Part shown: piece by piece, positions 23,340-32,250 of the stretch
Layout: each line of letters opens with the position of its first letter
Numbering within the stretch: the first letter of the stretch is position 1
Source of the DNA: an uncultured Collinsella sp.
GTDB taxonomy: Bacteria > Actinomycetota > Coriobacteriia > Coriobacteriales > Coriobacteriaceae
Reading direction: 5' to 3'
Assembly: GCA_902493895.1 (NCBI GenBank)
Contig: CABUQW010000019.1
Coordinates: forward strand, 1 to 40,469
Length of the DNA: 40,469 bases
Program-made: the position numbers and the translations under genes
Notes under the pieces: model-generated
Told to the model about the DNA's origin: nothing
Seen by the model: only the letters and a program-made list of their open reading frames with translations
Databases searched by the model: none

Positions 23340-25240
23340 TTGAGTGTCGGGGCGTTTCCTTTAGCTATGACGGTGCTGCACAGGCGCTCGATGGCATCGA
23401 TCTGAACATCGAGGATGGCGAGTTTTTCTGCATCCTCGGCGGAAACGGGTCGGGCAAGTCGACGTTTGCCAAGCATTTGAACGCGCTGCTGCAGCCCGAT
23501 GCGGGAACGGTGTGCGTCAACGGCATGGACGCGTCCGATCCCGAGCTGGTCTACGACATCCGCTCGACTGCTGGCATGGTGTTCCAGAATCCCGACGACC
23601 AGCTTGTGGCGACGCTTGTCGAGGACGACGTTGCGTTTGGTCCCGAGAACTTAGGGGTCGAATCGGCCCAGATCGCGCAGCGCGTGCGCGAGGCGCTGAA
23701 GGCCGTGGGTCTGGTGGGCTTTGAGCGCCACGAGACCCATGCGCTCTCGGGTGGCCAAAAGCAACGCGTGGCGCTTGCCGGCGTGCTCGCCATGGAGCCG
23801 CGCGTTCTCATTTTGGATGAGGCCTCCTCGATGCTCGATCCGCGCGGACGCAAGGGTCTTATGAAGGCCTGTCATGCGCTGCACGAACGCGGTATGACCA
23901 TCGTGATGATTACGCACTTTATGGAAGAGGCCGCTGAGGCCGATCGTGTCGCGGTGTTTCGGGCGGGGCGCGTTGCCATGCTGGGCACGCCCGATGAGAT
24001 TCTGACGCAGGCGAATGAACTCGTTCAGCTCAACCTTGACATGCCAGAGTCGTGCCGTTTGGGCATGGCGCTTCGTGCGAAGGGCGTGCCCGTTTGCGCG
24101 CAGGTACGTGAGGCGGATATGGTCGCCGAGATTGCGCAGGCTTATGCCGAGCGAAGTGGGGCAGGCACCGCGGGGCAGTCTTCCACACCCCAGTTGGAAA
24201 TCGCTGACGGCACTGTTCCGGTAGACAACGAGGGCAACGCGTCGGAGCCCGTCATCGAACTATCCCATGTTTCGTACAGTTATTCGCTCAGTCCGCGCGA
24301 GCGCCACCGCTGGCACAAGCGCTCGGCCACTGCGGGCAAATCGAGCAAACAGGCTCTCTGGGGAAACGACCCCAGCAGCCCGTGGGCGCTGCGCGATGTA
24401 TCGCTGGCGGTGCGTCGCGGCGAGTTCCTGGGCTTGGCAGGTCATACCGGTTCGGGTAAGTCGACGCTGGTCCAGCATCTCAACGGTTTGATTCGCCCCC
24501 AGGAGGGATCCGTTCGCGCGCTGGGGCTCGATCTGTCAAACAAGAAAGACGCCGTTGCGGTTAAGGCCAAGGTCGGCGTGGTGTTTCAGTATCCCGAGCG
24601 CCAGCTATTTGCCGAAACCGTGGCGCAGGACGTGGCGTTTGGCCCGCGTAACCTTGGCTTGCCGCAAGATGAAGTCGACCGTCGTGTCGAGTCATCGCTC
24701 TCGCGCGTGGGCCTCGACCTTTCCACGGTCGGCGACAAGAGTCCCTTTGAGCTTTCGGGCGGTCAGCAACGGCGTGTGGCATTCGCCGGCGTGCTCGCCA
24801 TGGAGCCCGAAGTCCTGGTGCTCGATGAACCCATGGCGGGGCTCGATCCGGCAGCACGTAGGGATTTCCTTGAGCTTATCGATCGACTTCACCGCGATGG
24901 CCTGACCGTTGTCATGGTTTCGCATAGTATGGATGACCTGGCCAATTGCTGTGACCGCATCGTCGTAATGAACGAAGGCGCGGTGTTTGCCGAGGGAACC
25001 CCCGTGCAGGTGTTTGCGCATGCCGATGAGCTCAAGTCGATCGGCTTGGGCGTTCCCGCCGACCAGCGTATGGCGCTGGCGCTTACGGAGGCGGGCGTGC
25101 CGCTGCGTCGCGGCGGGCTCTATACGGTTGAGTCGTTGGCCGACGAGTTGGCAAATTTGCTGATCGGTTGCTCAGACGGTTCTTCTAACGTCTCGGACAA
25201 GGCCAAATCCGAAACGGTCGGGCGAGAGGAGGGCTGCTGA
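23336..25240 (+). CDS. ecfA: Fused ECF-transporter ATPase (EcfA1-EcfA2 in one chain)
   Basis: 634 residues with two complete ABC ATPase domains. Domain 1 has Walker A GGNGSGKS (35-42), signature LSGGQ (137-141) and Asp161-Glu162. Domain 2 has GHTGSGKS (369-376), LSGGQ (473-477) and Asp497-Glu498. The linker (about 265-305) is low-complexity. In most bacteria the two ATPases are separate subunits; here both sites keep their catalytic glutamates, so both should hydrolyse ATP. Together with EcfT it energises RibU and possibly other S-components encoded elsewhere. Starts inside the ribU stop and overlaps the ecfT ATG by one base, so translational coupling is likely. Confidence 0.93.
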   Translation: MIECRGVSFSYDGAAQALDGIDLNIEDGEFFCILGGNGSGKSTFAKHLNALLQPDAGTVCVNGMDASDPELVYDIRSTAGMVFQNPDDQLVATLVEDDVAFGPENLGVESAQIAQRVREALKAVGLVGFERHETHALSGGQKQRVALAGVLAMEPRVLILDEASSMLDPRGRKGLMKACHALHERGMTIVMITHFMEEAAEADRVAVFRAGRVAMLGTPDEILTQANELVQLNLDMPESCRLGMALRAKGVPVCAQVREADMVAEIAQAYAERSGAGTAGQSSTPQLEIADGTVPVDNEGNASEPVIELSHVSYSYSLSPRERHRWHKRSATAGKSSKQALWGNDPSSPWALRDVSLAVRRGEFLGLAGHTGSGKSTLVQHLNGLIRPQEGSVRALGLDLSNKKDAVAVKAKVGVVFQYPERQLFAETVAQDVAFGPRNLGLPQDEVDRRVESSLSRVGLDLSTVGDKSPFELSGGQQRRVAFAGVLAMEPEVLVLDEPMAGLDPAARRDFLELIDRLHRDGLTVVMVSHSMDDLANCCDRIVVMNEGAVFAEGTPVQVFAHADELKSIGLGVPADQRMALALTEAGVPLRRGGLYTVESLADELANLLIGCSDGSSNVSDKAKSETVGREEGC

Positions 25241-26040
25241 TGGAGGCGTTTTCGTTTGGTAGCTACTATCCGAGCGATAGTGCTATCCATCGCCTGGATC
25301 CGCGCACCAAGCTGCTCCTGGGCTTTGTGTTTTTGATCACGACGCTGACCGTCGGCGGCTTCCGCGGACTGGCCCCTGTCGCAATTTTCGTCATGCTGAT
25401 CTATGCCGTGTCCCGGGTGCCGGCTCGTCGCGTTCTGTCGTCGATGGCGCCGCTGCTGGCAATCGTTGTCGTGGTCGCGGTGCTCAACTTGTTTACCGAT
25501 CAGGGTGGGCGCATCCTGTGGCAGCTCGGCTTTCTGCAGATAAGCGAGGGCTCGCTGCGTTCTGCCGCCTTTATGGCGTGCCGCCTGACCCTGATGATGG
25601 CCGGCATGAGCGCCATTACGCTCACCACGCCCACGCTCGACCTCACCGCGGGCTTTGAGCGTCTGCTCGCACCGTTTGCGCGCGTGGGGCTCCCTGCGCA
25701 TGAGCTCGGCATGATCATGGGTATCGCGTTGCGCTTTATGCCGCAGTTTGCCACCGAGATGAAGCAGACGGCCGATGCGCAGGCGAGCCGCGGTGCGCGC
25801 GTGACGGGAGGCCCGCTCGGCGGCGTGCGTATGCTCGGCAGTGTGGCGATTCCGCTGTTCACGGGCGTGTTCCGTCATGCCGAGACGCTTTCGGCCGCCA
25901 TGGATGCACGCTGCTATCACGGCGAGCAGGGCCGCACGCGCCTGCATACACTTACGTTTGGCCGCGGGGATGCGCTGGCTGCGGTGGTGACGGCGCTGCT
26001 GCTCATCTGCGTCATCGTCATCAACCTTCAACTTGTTTAG
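25240..26040 (+). CDS. ecfT: ECF-transporter transmembrane subunit EcfT
   Basis: 266-residue T-component with about five or six membrane helices. It carries the two ATPase-coupling motifs of the family: ASRGAR (182-187) and the second ARG-type motif DARCYHG (222-228). It transmits ATPase movement to the S-component. The start codon shares a base with the ecfA stop (TGATG). It is 30 bp upstream of the first FMN-barrel gene, with no terminator between. Confidence 0.93.
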   Translation: MEAFSFGSYYPSDSAIHRLDPRTKLLLGFVFLITTLTVGGFRGLAPVAIFVMLIYAVSRVPARRVLSSMAPLLAIVVVVAVLNLFTDQGGRILWQLGFLQISEGSLRSAAFMACRLTLMMAGMSAITLTTPTLDLTAGFERLLAPFARVGLPAHELGMIMGIALRFMPQFATEMKQTADAQASRGARVTGGPLGGVRMLGSVAIPLFTGVFRHAETLSAAMDARCYHGEQGRTRLHTLTFGRGDALAAVVTALLLICVIVINLQLV

Positions 26041-26070
26041 GCGCGATTCGAGCGCAAGAAAGGGGTCCCT

Positions 26071-26517
26071 ATGACCGACAACGACCGCACGGCTCAGCTT
26101 GAGCGCGCCTGTTCGTATCTCAGGCGCATTCCGGCGTGGTATCTGGCCACGACCGATGTGGCCGATGGGCATCAGCCTCGCGTGAGGCCGTTTTCGTTTG
26201 CCATGGTCGATGACGGTAAGTTGTGGTTTTGCACGTCGCGCGACAAGGATGTGTGGGCGGAGCTGAGTGCGAATCCCAAGTTTGAACTCTCGGGCTGGAA
26301 GCCGGGGGAGTGCTGGATCGTGTTGACCGGCGAGGCCGCACTTGAGGACGACGCAGTTGCGAGCGACAAGGTGCGTCAAGCGGGTTTTAAGCACATGGTG
26401 GGCATCGGCGAGGAACACGAGAGCGCCAACGACGGCCGCCTTGCGTTCTTCTCGGTCCGCAACATCGCCGCGCGGTTCTGCGATATCGACGGCAGCGAGG
26501 AGCGCCTGGAGCTCTAG
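26071..26517 (+). CDS. Pyridoxamine-phosphate-oxidase-family FMN split-barrel protein (copy 1)
   Basis: 148-residue split-barrel protein. RIPAWYLATTD, RVRPFSFAMVDDGKLWFCTSRDKDVW and ECWIVLTGEAALEDD form the FMN-binding barrel pattern found in PNPOx-like and general-stress flavoproteins. The biochemical reaction is not predictable, and true pyridoxine synthesis is unlikely given its small size. AAAGGGG lies 6 nt before the ATG. It follows ecfT closely, so it probably shares the FMN-responsive transcript, a plausible link between FMN supply and use. Confidence 0.85.
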   Translation: MTDNDRTAQLERACSYLRRIPAWYLATTDVADGHQPRVRPFSFAMVDDGKLWFCTSRDKDVWAELSANPKFELSGWKPGECWIVLTGEAALEDDAVASDKVRQAGFKHMVGIGEEHESANDGRLAFFSVRNIAARFCDIDGSEERLEL

Positions 26518-26561
26518 CTCACACAAACCAGGCTCCCAAACTAGCTAGTACAGGAGGAAAC

Positions 26562-26972
26562 GTGGACGGATTGAATACGGTTTTGGAGTATTTGACGTCG
26601 GTGCCGGCGTGGTATCTGGCGACAAGCGTGGACGGGCAGCCACATGTGCGTCCGTTCTCGTTTGCACAGATTCAGGACGGCAAGCTGTGGTTTGTGACGG
26701 CGCGCACCAAAGATGTGTGGCAAGAGCTTCTGCAAAACCAGCGCTTTGAGGCCACGAGTTGGTGGCCGGGCCATGGTTGGTTGATCCTGCGCGGGCGTGC
26801 GGGGCTGGAAGACCGGGCTTCGAGTGAAATGCGCGAGGCCGGTTGGAAGCATCTTGAGCGCCTGGGCGAGCACTATGAGGGGCCTAACGACCCCACGCTC
26901 GTCTTCTTTAGCGTCGAGGATCCCGAGGCTTTTATCTGCAATCACGACGAATGGGTGCCGGTCGAGCTCTAG
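26562..26972 (+). CDS. Pyridoxamine-phosphate-oxidase-family FMN split-barrel protein (copy 2)
   Basis: 136-residue paralogue of the preceding gene. Both share SVPAWYLAT/IPAWYLAT, VRPFSFA, DGKLWF, R-x-KDVW-x-EL, W-x-PG and LED, which indicates tandem duplication and divergence. GTG 26562 is preceded by AGGAGG at 5-6 nt. Function unknown beyond probable flavin binding. Last gene of the riboswitch-led run; a strong hairpin follows 37 bp after its stop. Confidence 0.84.
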   Translation: MDGLNTVLEYLTSVPAWYLATSVDGQPHVRPFSFAQIQDGKLWFVTARTKDVWQELLQNQRFEATSWWPGHGWLILRGRAGLEDRASSEMREAGWKHLERLGEHYEGPNDPTLVFFSVEDPEAFICNHDEWVPVEL

Positions 26973-27009
26973 CCAGCTGGCTCATCCTAACAACTTAGTT
27001 TTCGCATGG

Positions 27010-27063
27010 GCGGGCCCCGTGTTGCCCGGCACCGTAAGGAGTGCCGGTCAATACGGGGCCCGC
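27010..27063 (+). terminator. Three-part hairpin ending the FMN operon
   Basis: GCGGGCCCCGT (27010-27020) with ACGGGGCCCGC (27053-27063), then TTG/CAA, then CCGGCAC (27026-27032) with GTGCCGG (27041-27047), loop CGTAAGGA. The tail (TCCATTTGTC) is not T-rich, so termination is probable rather than certain. Confidence 0.55.
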
Positions 27064-27106
27064 TCCATTTGTCAATTCCTTCAAGCGAATGTGTCGGGAA
27101 TGTTTC

Positions 27107-27145
27107 AATGCATGAATATGTAAACCATTTACGTGTTAATGCATC
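27107..27145 (+). promoter_or_regulatory. Tandem ArgR-type operator (two ARG boxes) upstream of argC
   Basis: Two 18-bp boxes, AATGCATGAATATGTAAA (27107-27124) and TTTACGTGTTAATGCATC (27128-27145), are separated by exactly 3 bp, the spacing of classical ArgR boxes (consensus wnTGAATwwwwATTCAnw). The pair has dyad symmetry: ATGCAT, 6 bp, GTAAA, CCA, TTTAC, 6 bp, ATGCAT. Confidence 0.65.
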
Positions 27146-27151
27146 TTTTGG

Positions 27152-27160
27152 TGCTAAAGT
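27152..27160 (+). promoter_or_regulatory. Candidate extended -10 of the arg operon
   Basis: TGCTAAAGT directly downstream of the ArgR-type boxes, which would cover its -35 region and so allow repression. Confidence 0.4.
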
Positions 27161-27229
27161 TTCAACCCACTTCATAACGACCGCTGCGAAATGCGCATCG
27201 GTGCATAAATCGCAGACAAGGAGTCTGAT

Positions 27230-28300
27230 ATGTCTTTGAAGGTTGGAATCGTCGGCGCGGCTGGATATGCCGGAGCCGAGCTCATTCGCCTCGTGCTCGG
27301 TCATCCCGAGTTTGAACTTGTCGCCATTACGTCCAACGCCGATGCCGGCCAGCCGTTGTCTGCGGTGTACCCGAGCTTTGCTGGCGTGAGCGATCTGGTC
27401 TTCACGACGCATGACGCGCCTGAGCTTAAATCCTGCGATGCCGTCTTCTTGGCCGTGCCGCATACGGCTGCCATGGCGCAGGTGCCCGCCCTGCTTGCCG
27501 CGGGCGTTTCCTGCTTTGATCTTTCGGCCGATTACCGTCTAAGCGACGCGTCTGTCTTTGAGACATGGTATGCCGCCGAGCATACGAGCCCCGAGTTGCT
27601 CAAGACACGTGCCTTCGGTCTGCCCGAGCTGTTCTGCCAGGACTTAGAGACCGCTGCTTCCAGCCATGCCGCTGGCAGGCCCGTGTTGGTCGCCTGCGCC
27701 GGCTGCTATCCCACCGCAACGAGCCTTGCCGCCGCTCCTGCCGTGCGTGCGGGCTGGGTGGCCGAGAACGGTCCCGTGATTGTCGATGCCATCAGCGGTG
27801 TGACGGGTGCCGGCAAGTCCTGCAACGCTCGTACGCATTTTTGCAGCGCGGACGAGAACTTGGAGGCCTATGGCGTAGGCAAGCATCGTCATACGCCCGA
27901 GATTGAGCAAATCCTTGGCTTAACCGATCGCGTCGTCTTTACCCCGCATCTGGCACCGCTCAAGCGCGGCCTGCTCTCCACGGTGACGATGCCGCTTACG
28001 CCGCAGGCTATCGATACCTTGACCCTTGAGGACGTTGTCGACTATTACAAGCAGTTCTACGCTGGTCGCGCCTTCGTGTGCGTGCTCGACGCCGGCCAGC
28101 AGCCCAAGACGGCTTCGGTCGTCGGAACCAACGCCGCCCAGATTGGCCTCGCGCTCAACAAGCGCGCGGGCGTGCTGGTGGCGACGGGCGCCATCGACAA
28201 TCTGTGCAAGGGCGCTGCGGGCCAAGCGGTCCAGTGCGCCAATATCGTCTTTGGCTTTGACGAGCGACGAGGCTTGCCCACAGTGGCGTGCCCGGTGTAG
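27230..28300 (+). CDS. argC: N-acetyl-gamma-glutamyl-phosphate reductase
   Basis: 356-residue NADPH-dependent enzyme of arginine synthesis, reducing N-acetyl-glutamyl-phosphate to the semialdehyde. KVGIVGAAGYAGAELIRL is the N-terminal Rossmann motif. The catalytic Cys159 lies in AGCYPTA, followed by SGVTGAGKS and the His of KHRHTPEIEQ. ATG 27230 is preceded by AAGGAG at 7 nt. First gene of argCJBD; the tandem operator and candidate promoter upstream point to arginine-dependent repression. Confidence 0.97.
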   Translation: MSLKVGIVGAAGYAGAELIRLVLGHPEFELVAITSNADAGQPLSAVYPSFAGVSDLVFTTHDAPELKSCDAVFLAVPHTAAMAQVPALLAAGVSCFDLSADYRLSDASVFETWYAAEHTSPELLKTRAFGLPELFCQDLETAASSHAAGRPVLVACAGCYPTATSLAAAPAVRAGWVAENGPVIVDAISGVTGAGKSCNARTHFCSADENLEAYGVGKHRHTPEIEQILGLTDRVVFTPHLAPLKRGLLSTVTMPLTPQAIDTLTLEDVVDYYKQFYAGRAFVCVLDAGQQPKTASVVGTNAAQIGLALNKRAGVLVATGAIDNLCKGAAGQAVQCANIVFGFDERRGLPTVACPV

Positions 28301-28434
28301 CACATTCGATTGTTAACGATTTGGTAGTCGGGCATCGAGTGGGGCGCCACTCTTAAGCTGGTCTCATGATCACGACTGGCATGGCGCACCAACCGATGTC
28401 CGTTTTTTGTTTGACATAAGGAGTCATAAAGACG

Positions 28435-29703
28435 ATGAATACCGAGCTGTTTGATATCAAGATTCGCGCCGTCGAGGGTGGCGTTACGGCTGCGGCTGGA
28501 TTTAAGGCTGCAGGCATCCACGCTGGGTTCCGCAAGAACCCCGAGCGTCTGGATTACGCGCTCGTCGTGCCCGATAAACCCTGTCCCGGTGCCGGCGTGT
28601 TTACCACCAATCGCTTTTGCGCGGCGCCCGTGCAGGTGAGCCGTGCCAACCTGGGCGGTGCCGACAAGGGCTACGGAATCATCGCCGGCGTTTCGGTTAA
28701 CTCTGGCAATGCTAACGCCGCCACGGGTGAGACCGGCCTTGCATGCGCGCGCGAGACGTGCAGCATCGCATCGCAGGTCATCGGCTGCGAGCCCCAACAG
28801 ATTCTGGTTGCCTCCACGGGTGTGATTGGCCAGATTCTGCCGACCGACACGTTTGAGACCGCCATTCCTGCTGCCTACGAGGCGCTCTCCGCCCACGGTG
28901 GCGCCGATGCCGCTCGCGCCATCATGACGACCGACACGCACTCCAAGGAGTACGCCGTGTCCTACGTCAGTGAGGCTGCGGGTCATGCGGGCAATGTCTA
29001 TACGGTAGGCGGAATGTGCAAGGGCTCGGGCATGATCATGCCCAACATGGCCACCATGATCGCAGTTATCACCACCGATGCCCCCGTCGAGCCTGCGGCA
29101 CTTCATGCCCTGCTGCTCTCGACCGTCAAACAGACCTTCAACAAGGTAACGGTCGATTCCGACACCTCGACCAACGACACCTGCATCATGCTTGCCTCCG
29201 GCGCCGCTGCCGCAGATGTCGAGCCTATCGTCGAGGGCTCCGATGCCTTTGACGAGTTGGCATTTGCTGTGCACGAGGTGTGCGAGAGCCTGGCGCGCAA
29301 TATCGCCGCCGATGGTGAGGGCGCATCCAAGCTTGTTACGGTCAACGTTACCGGCGCCGTGAACGACGAGGAAGCCGATATCGCCGCCCGTGCCGTTGCC
29401 AACTCGCCGCTCGTTAAGACCTGCATCGCCGGCCACGACTGCAACTGGGGTCGCGTTGCTATGGCACTCGGCAAGTGCGGCGTGAAGTTTAATCAGGAAG
29501 ACGTTTCCATCGACATGATGGGCATGCCTGTCTGTCGCGATGGTCTGACTGTTCCCTTTGACGAGGACGAGGCTCTACGACGTTTCGAGGCGCCAGAGAT
29601 CGTGATCTCGGCCGACCTGGGCGCAGGCGACGCGGCAACGACCGTGTGGACCTGCGACCTCACGCACGAGTACATCTCCATCAACGGCGACTACCGTTCC
29701 TAG
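28435..29703 (+). CDS. argJ: Bifunctional ornithine acetyltransferase / N-acetylglutamate synthase
   Basis: 422-residue proenzyme that moves the acetyl group from acetylornithine to glutamate; bifunctional forms can also use acetyl-CoA. The self-cleavage site is PNMATMIA, with cut between Ala206 and Thr207, the Thr becoming the nucleophile. NSGNANAATG and ASTGVIG form the oxyanion region. Monofunctional or bifunctional status is not decidable by eye. AAGGAG lies 11 nt before the ATG. The 134-bp gap after argC contains a short GAGTGG/CCACTC hairpin at 28340-28355 and no clear terminator, so one transcript is likely. Confidence 0.96.
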   Translation: MNTELFDIKIRAVEGGVTAAAGFKAAGIHAGFRKNPERLDYALVVPDKPCPGAGVFTTNRFCAAPVQVSRANLGGADKGYGIIAGVSVNSGNANAATGETGLACARETCSIASQVIGCEPQQILVASTGVIGQILPTDTFETAIPAAYEALSAHGGADAARAIMTTDTHSKEYAVSYVSEAAGHAGNVYTVGGMCKGSGMIMPNMATMIAVITTDAPVEPAALHALLLSTVKQTFNKVTVDSDTSTNDTCIMLASGAAAADVEPIVEGSDAFDELAFAVHEVCESLARNIAADGEGASKLVTVNVTGAVNDEEADIAARAVANSPLVKTCIAGHDCNWGRVAMALGKCGVKFNQEDVSIDMMGMPVCRDGLTVPFDEDEALRRFEAPEIVISADLGAGDAATTVWTCDLTHEYISINGDYRS

Positions 29704-29784
29704 ATTCCAGGCACGCTGCGCATCTTGCCGCGATTGCGGACGGCGAAGCGCGGCGCGATAACGATACGAAAGACGAGGCAGATT

Positions 29785-30765
29785 ATGAAATTCGCACGCG
29801 ATTGTCGCTCGAGCGAATCCAACGAAGCAACCGCGCAGCTGCTGTTCGAAGCGCTACCGTGGATTAAGAACCTGACCGGTAAGACGGTTGTTATCAAATA
29901 TGGCGGAGCCGCCATGGTTGATGAGCAACTGCGCCGCGACGTGATGAGCGACATCGTTTTGCTCAAGATCATCGGTATGCGCCCCGTCATCGTGCATGGC
30001 GGCGGCAAGGCTATCAACGAGGCGCTGAGTCATTACGATATTCCCGTCGAGTTTAAGAACGGCCAGCGCGTGACCACGCCGGCGACTATGGATATCGTGC
30101 GCGAGGTGCTGGGTGGCAAGGTCAACCAGGAGCTGGTTGCTGCCATCAACCACCACGGCAACCTGGCCGTGGGCGTGTCGGGCAGCGATGCCGGCACGCT
30201 CATCGCCGAGCCGCTCGACCCCGAGCTCGGTCGCGTGGGCAAGGTGACGCACGTCAACACCGACTATATCGAGCGCTTACTCGATAGCGAGTACATCCCC
30301 GTCATCGCTACCGTCGCGGCGGGGGAGGACGGCGGTTTCTTCAACATCAACGCCGACACCGCCGCCGGTGCCGTTGCCGCGGCGCTCCATGCGCATAAGG
30401 CGATCTTTTTGACCGATGTCGATGGCCTGTACAAGGACTTTAGCGACAAGGACTCGCTTATCTCCAACCTAACGCTCGACGAGGTTAACGAAATGCTCTA
30501 CGGCGGCGAGGTCGATAAGGGCATGATTCCCAAGCTGCGTGCGGCTGTCGATGCGCTTACCGGCGGCGTATTTCGTGCCCATATCATTAACGGTACTACG
30601 CCGCATTCGCTGCTCCTGGAGCTGCTGACCGATGCCGGCGTCGGCACCGTGATCCATTCCACCGAGATGGCTTACGAGTTCGATACGCATCCGCATCCGC
30701 TTTCGACGTTTGCTGCGCGTCTGACCGAGAACCTTGACGAGGTCGAGAAGCTTCAGACGGTCTAG
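29785..30765 (+). CDS. argB: Acetylglutamate kinase
   Basis: 326-residue kinase phosphorylating N-acetylglutamate. Phosphate-binding KYGGAAM (38-44) and HGGGKAI (71-77) are intact, with NINADTAAGAVA later. ATG 29785 was chosen since it has GACGAGG upstream and gives a normal N-terminus; an in-frame ATG at 29725 is less likely. The helix EATAQLLFEALPWIKNL before the kinase core is characteristic of hexameric, arginine-inhibited kinases. That fits a cyclic pathway with ArgJ, where this step is the control point (inference). Confidence 0.96.
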   Translation: MKFARDCRSSESNEATAQLLFEALPWIKNLTGKTVVIKYGGAAMVDEQLRRDVMSDIVLLKIIGMRPVIVHGGGKAINEALSHYDIPVEFKNGQRVTTPATMDIVREVLGGKVNQELVAAINHHGNLAVGVSGSDAGTLIAEPLDPELGRVGKVTHVNTDYIERLLDSEYIPVIATVAAGEDGGFFNINADTAAGAVAAALHAHKAIFLTDVDGLYKDFSDKDSLISNLTLDEVNEMLYGGEVDKGMIPKLRAAVDALTGGVFRAHIINGTTPHSLLLELLTDAGVGTVIHSTEMAYEFDTHPHPLSTFAARLTENLDEVEKLQTV

Positions 30766-30834
30766 CTGACCCGCAGCCGCCCCATTCCTGCACCCGTAGC
30801 CCCGCGCCGTCTGGCGCCCAACGAAAGGCATCCC

Positions 30835-32118
30835 ATGTCACTTGCAGCTCAGCAATCGCTTGAATCCCATTACGTTATGCATACCTTTGGCCGCTCTCCG
30901 GTCGAGTTTGTCGAGGGTCACGGCATGAAGCTCACCGGCGACGATGGCCGTGAGTACCTCGACTTTCTTGCCGGCATCGGCGTGTGCAGCCTAGGTCATG
31001 GCGACCCGGCTGTGCTCTCGGCGCTCGAGGCACAGACCAAAAAGCTCATGCATGTCTCCAATTACTTCTACATTGAGCAGCGCGGACAGGTCGCGGCGCT
31101 GCTGTCCAAGCTTGCTAACGACGACGTAGATGGTGCGCGCGTGCTTGCCGATGCCATTGCCGCCGGCGATGAGACCACGGCCGCTGCGCTCGGTGCCCCG
31201 GCCGCGGACGAGCAGGTGTGGGAGACGTTCTTTGCCAATTCTGGTGCCGAAGCCAACGAGGGCTCGATGAAGCTTGCTCGTCTGTACGCCAAGCGTGCTG
31301 GCAACGGCGGCAACACCATCGTATGCATGCGCGGCGGCTTCCACGGCCGTACGCTCGAGACCATTGCCGCCACCATGCAGGATTGGCTACAGGACAGCTT
31401 CCGTCCGCTGCCGGGTGGCTTTGTGGCCTGCACGCCCAACGATGTGGACGAGCTGCGTGCGATCTTTAAGCAGCTGGGGAGCGAGATTTGTGCCGTGATG
31501 CTCGAGCCGATCCAGGGTGAGAGTGGCGTGCACCCCATGACCGAGGAGTTTATGGCGGCAGCGCGCGACCTGGCACACGAAGTGGGCGCCGTGCTTATCG
31601 CCGACGAGGTCCAGTGCGGCATCTTCCGCTCCGGCAAGCCGTTTGCATTCCAAACCTATGGCGTGGAGCCCGACATCATGAGCCTTGCCAAGGGCATTGC
31701 CGATGGCGTGCCCATGGGTGCCGTGGTGGCAAAGAAGGAGATTGCCGACGTGTTTAAGCCGGGCGACCACGGCTCGACCTTTGGCGGTAGCTGCTTGGCC
31801 ATCGCGGCGTGTGCCGCGACGCTCTCCGCGCTTGTGCGCGGCGATTATGCCGACCATGCTGCCAAGGTAGGCACCTATATGGAGGCAAAGCTCGCCAAGC
31901 TGCCTAACGTGACCGAGGTACGTGGCCGCGGCTTGATGCTCGGCTGTGATTTGGATGATGCCGCGGGCGATGCGCATGATATTGTTGCCCGCGCGCTGGC
32001 CGCCGGTGTCGTAATTAACGCTACGGGTGCCCATACGCTGCGTTTCCTGCCGCCGCTCGTCTGCGAGGAAGCCGACGTGGACAGTCTGATCGAGATCCTG
32101 TCAGGTGTTTTGGGCTAA
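30835..32118 (+). CDS. argD: Acetylornithine aminotransferase
   Basis: 427-residue class III PLP aminotransferase converting N-acetylglutamate semialdehyde to acetylornithine. PLP Lys286 lies in SLAKGIADG. FFANSGAEANEGSMKLAR, GGFHGRTL and ADEVQCGIFRSG are standard motifs. About 25-30 extra residues (roughly 90-120, DDVDGARVLADAIAAGDETT and onward) precede the cofactor-phosphate loop and make it longer than the usual 390-400. GAAAGG lies upstream of the ATG. Last gene of the operon; argF, argG and argH are not in the window. Confidence 0.95.
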   Translation: MSLAAQQSLESHYVMHTFGRSPVEFVEGHGMKLTGDDGREYLDFLAGIGVCSLGHGDPAVLSALEAQTKKLMHVSNYFYIEQRGQVAALLSKLANDDVDGARVLADAIAAGDETTAAALGAPAADEQVWETFFANSGAEANEGSMKLARLYAKRAGNGGNTIVCMRGGFHGRTLETIAATMQDWLQDSFRPLPGGFVACTPNDVDELRAIFKQLGSEICAVMLEPIQGESGVHPMTEEFMAAARDLAHEVGAVLIADEVQCGIFRSGKPFAFQTYGVEPDIMSLAKGIADGVPMGAVVAKKEIADVFKPGDHGSTFGGSCLAIAACAATLSALVRGDYADHAAKVGTYMEAKLAKLPNVTEVRGRGLMLGCDLDDAAGDAHDIVARALAAGVVINATGAHTLRFLPPLVCEEADVDSLIEILSGVLG

Positions 32119-32143
32119 CGCAGCGCAATAACTCAATTTGGAC

Positions 32144-32204
32144 CGGGTTCCGGACTGCGGGCGTGCCCTATGTGGCATGATTCAGCGGTCTGGAGCCCGT
32201 TTTT
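32144..32204 (+). terminator. Terminator of argCJBD
   Basis: CGGGTTCCGGACTGC (32144-32158) pairs with GCGGTCTGGAGCCCG (32185-32199) using three G-U pairs, followed by TTTTT (32200-32204). Confidence 0.8.
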
Positions 32205-32250
32205 GCCGTAGATTTGCTAAGGCAGGGAGACCCGCTGGTCAAAAAACATT

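Noticed and set aside
28411..28416. TTGACA as a -35 box for a separate argJ promoter
   Set aside because: Only 18 bp before the argJ ATG, leaving no space for a -10 and a leader.
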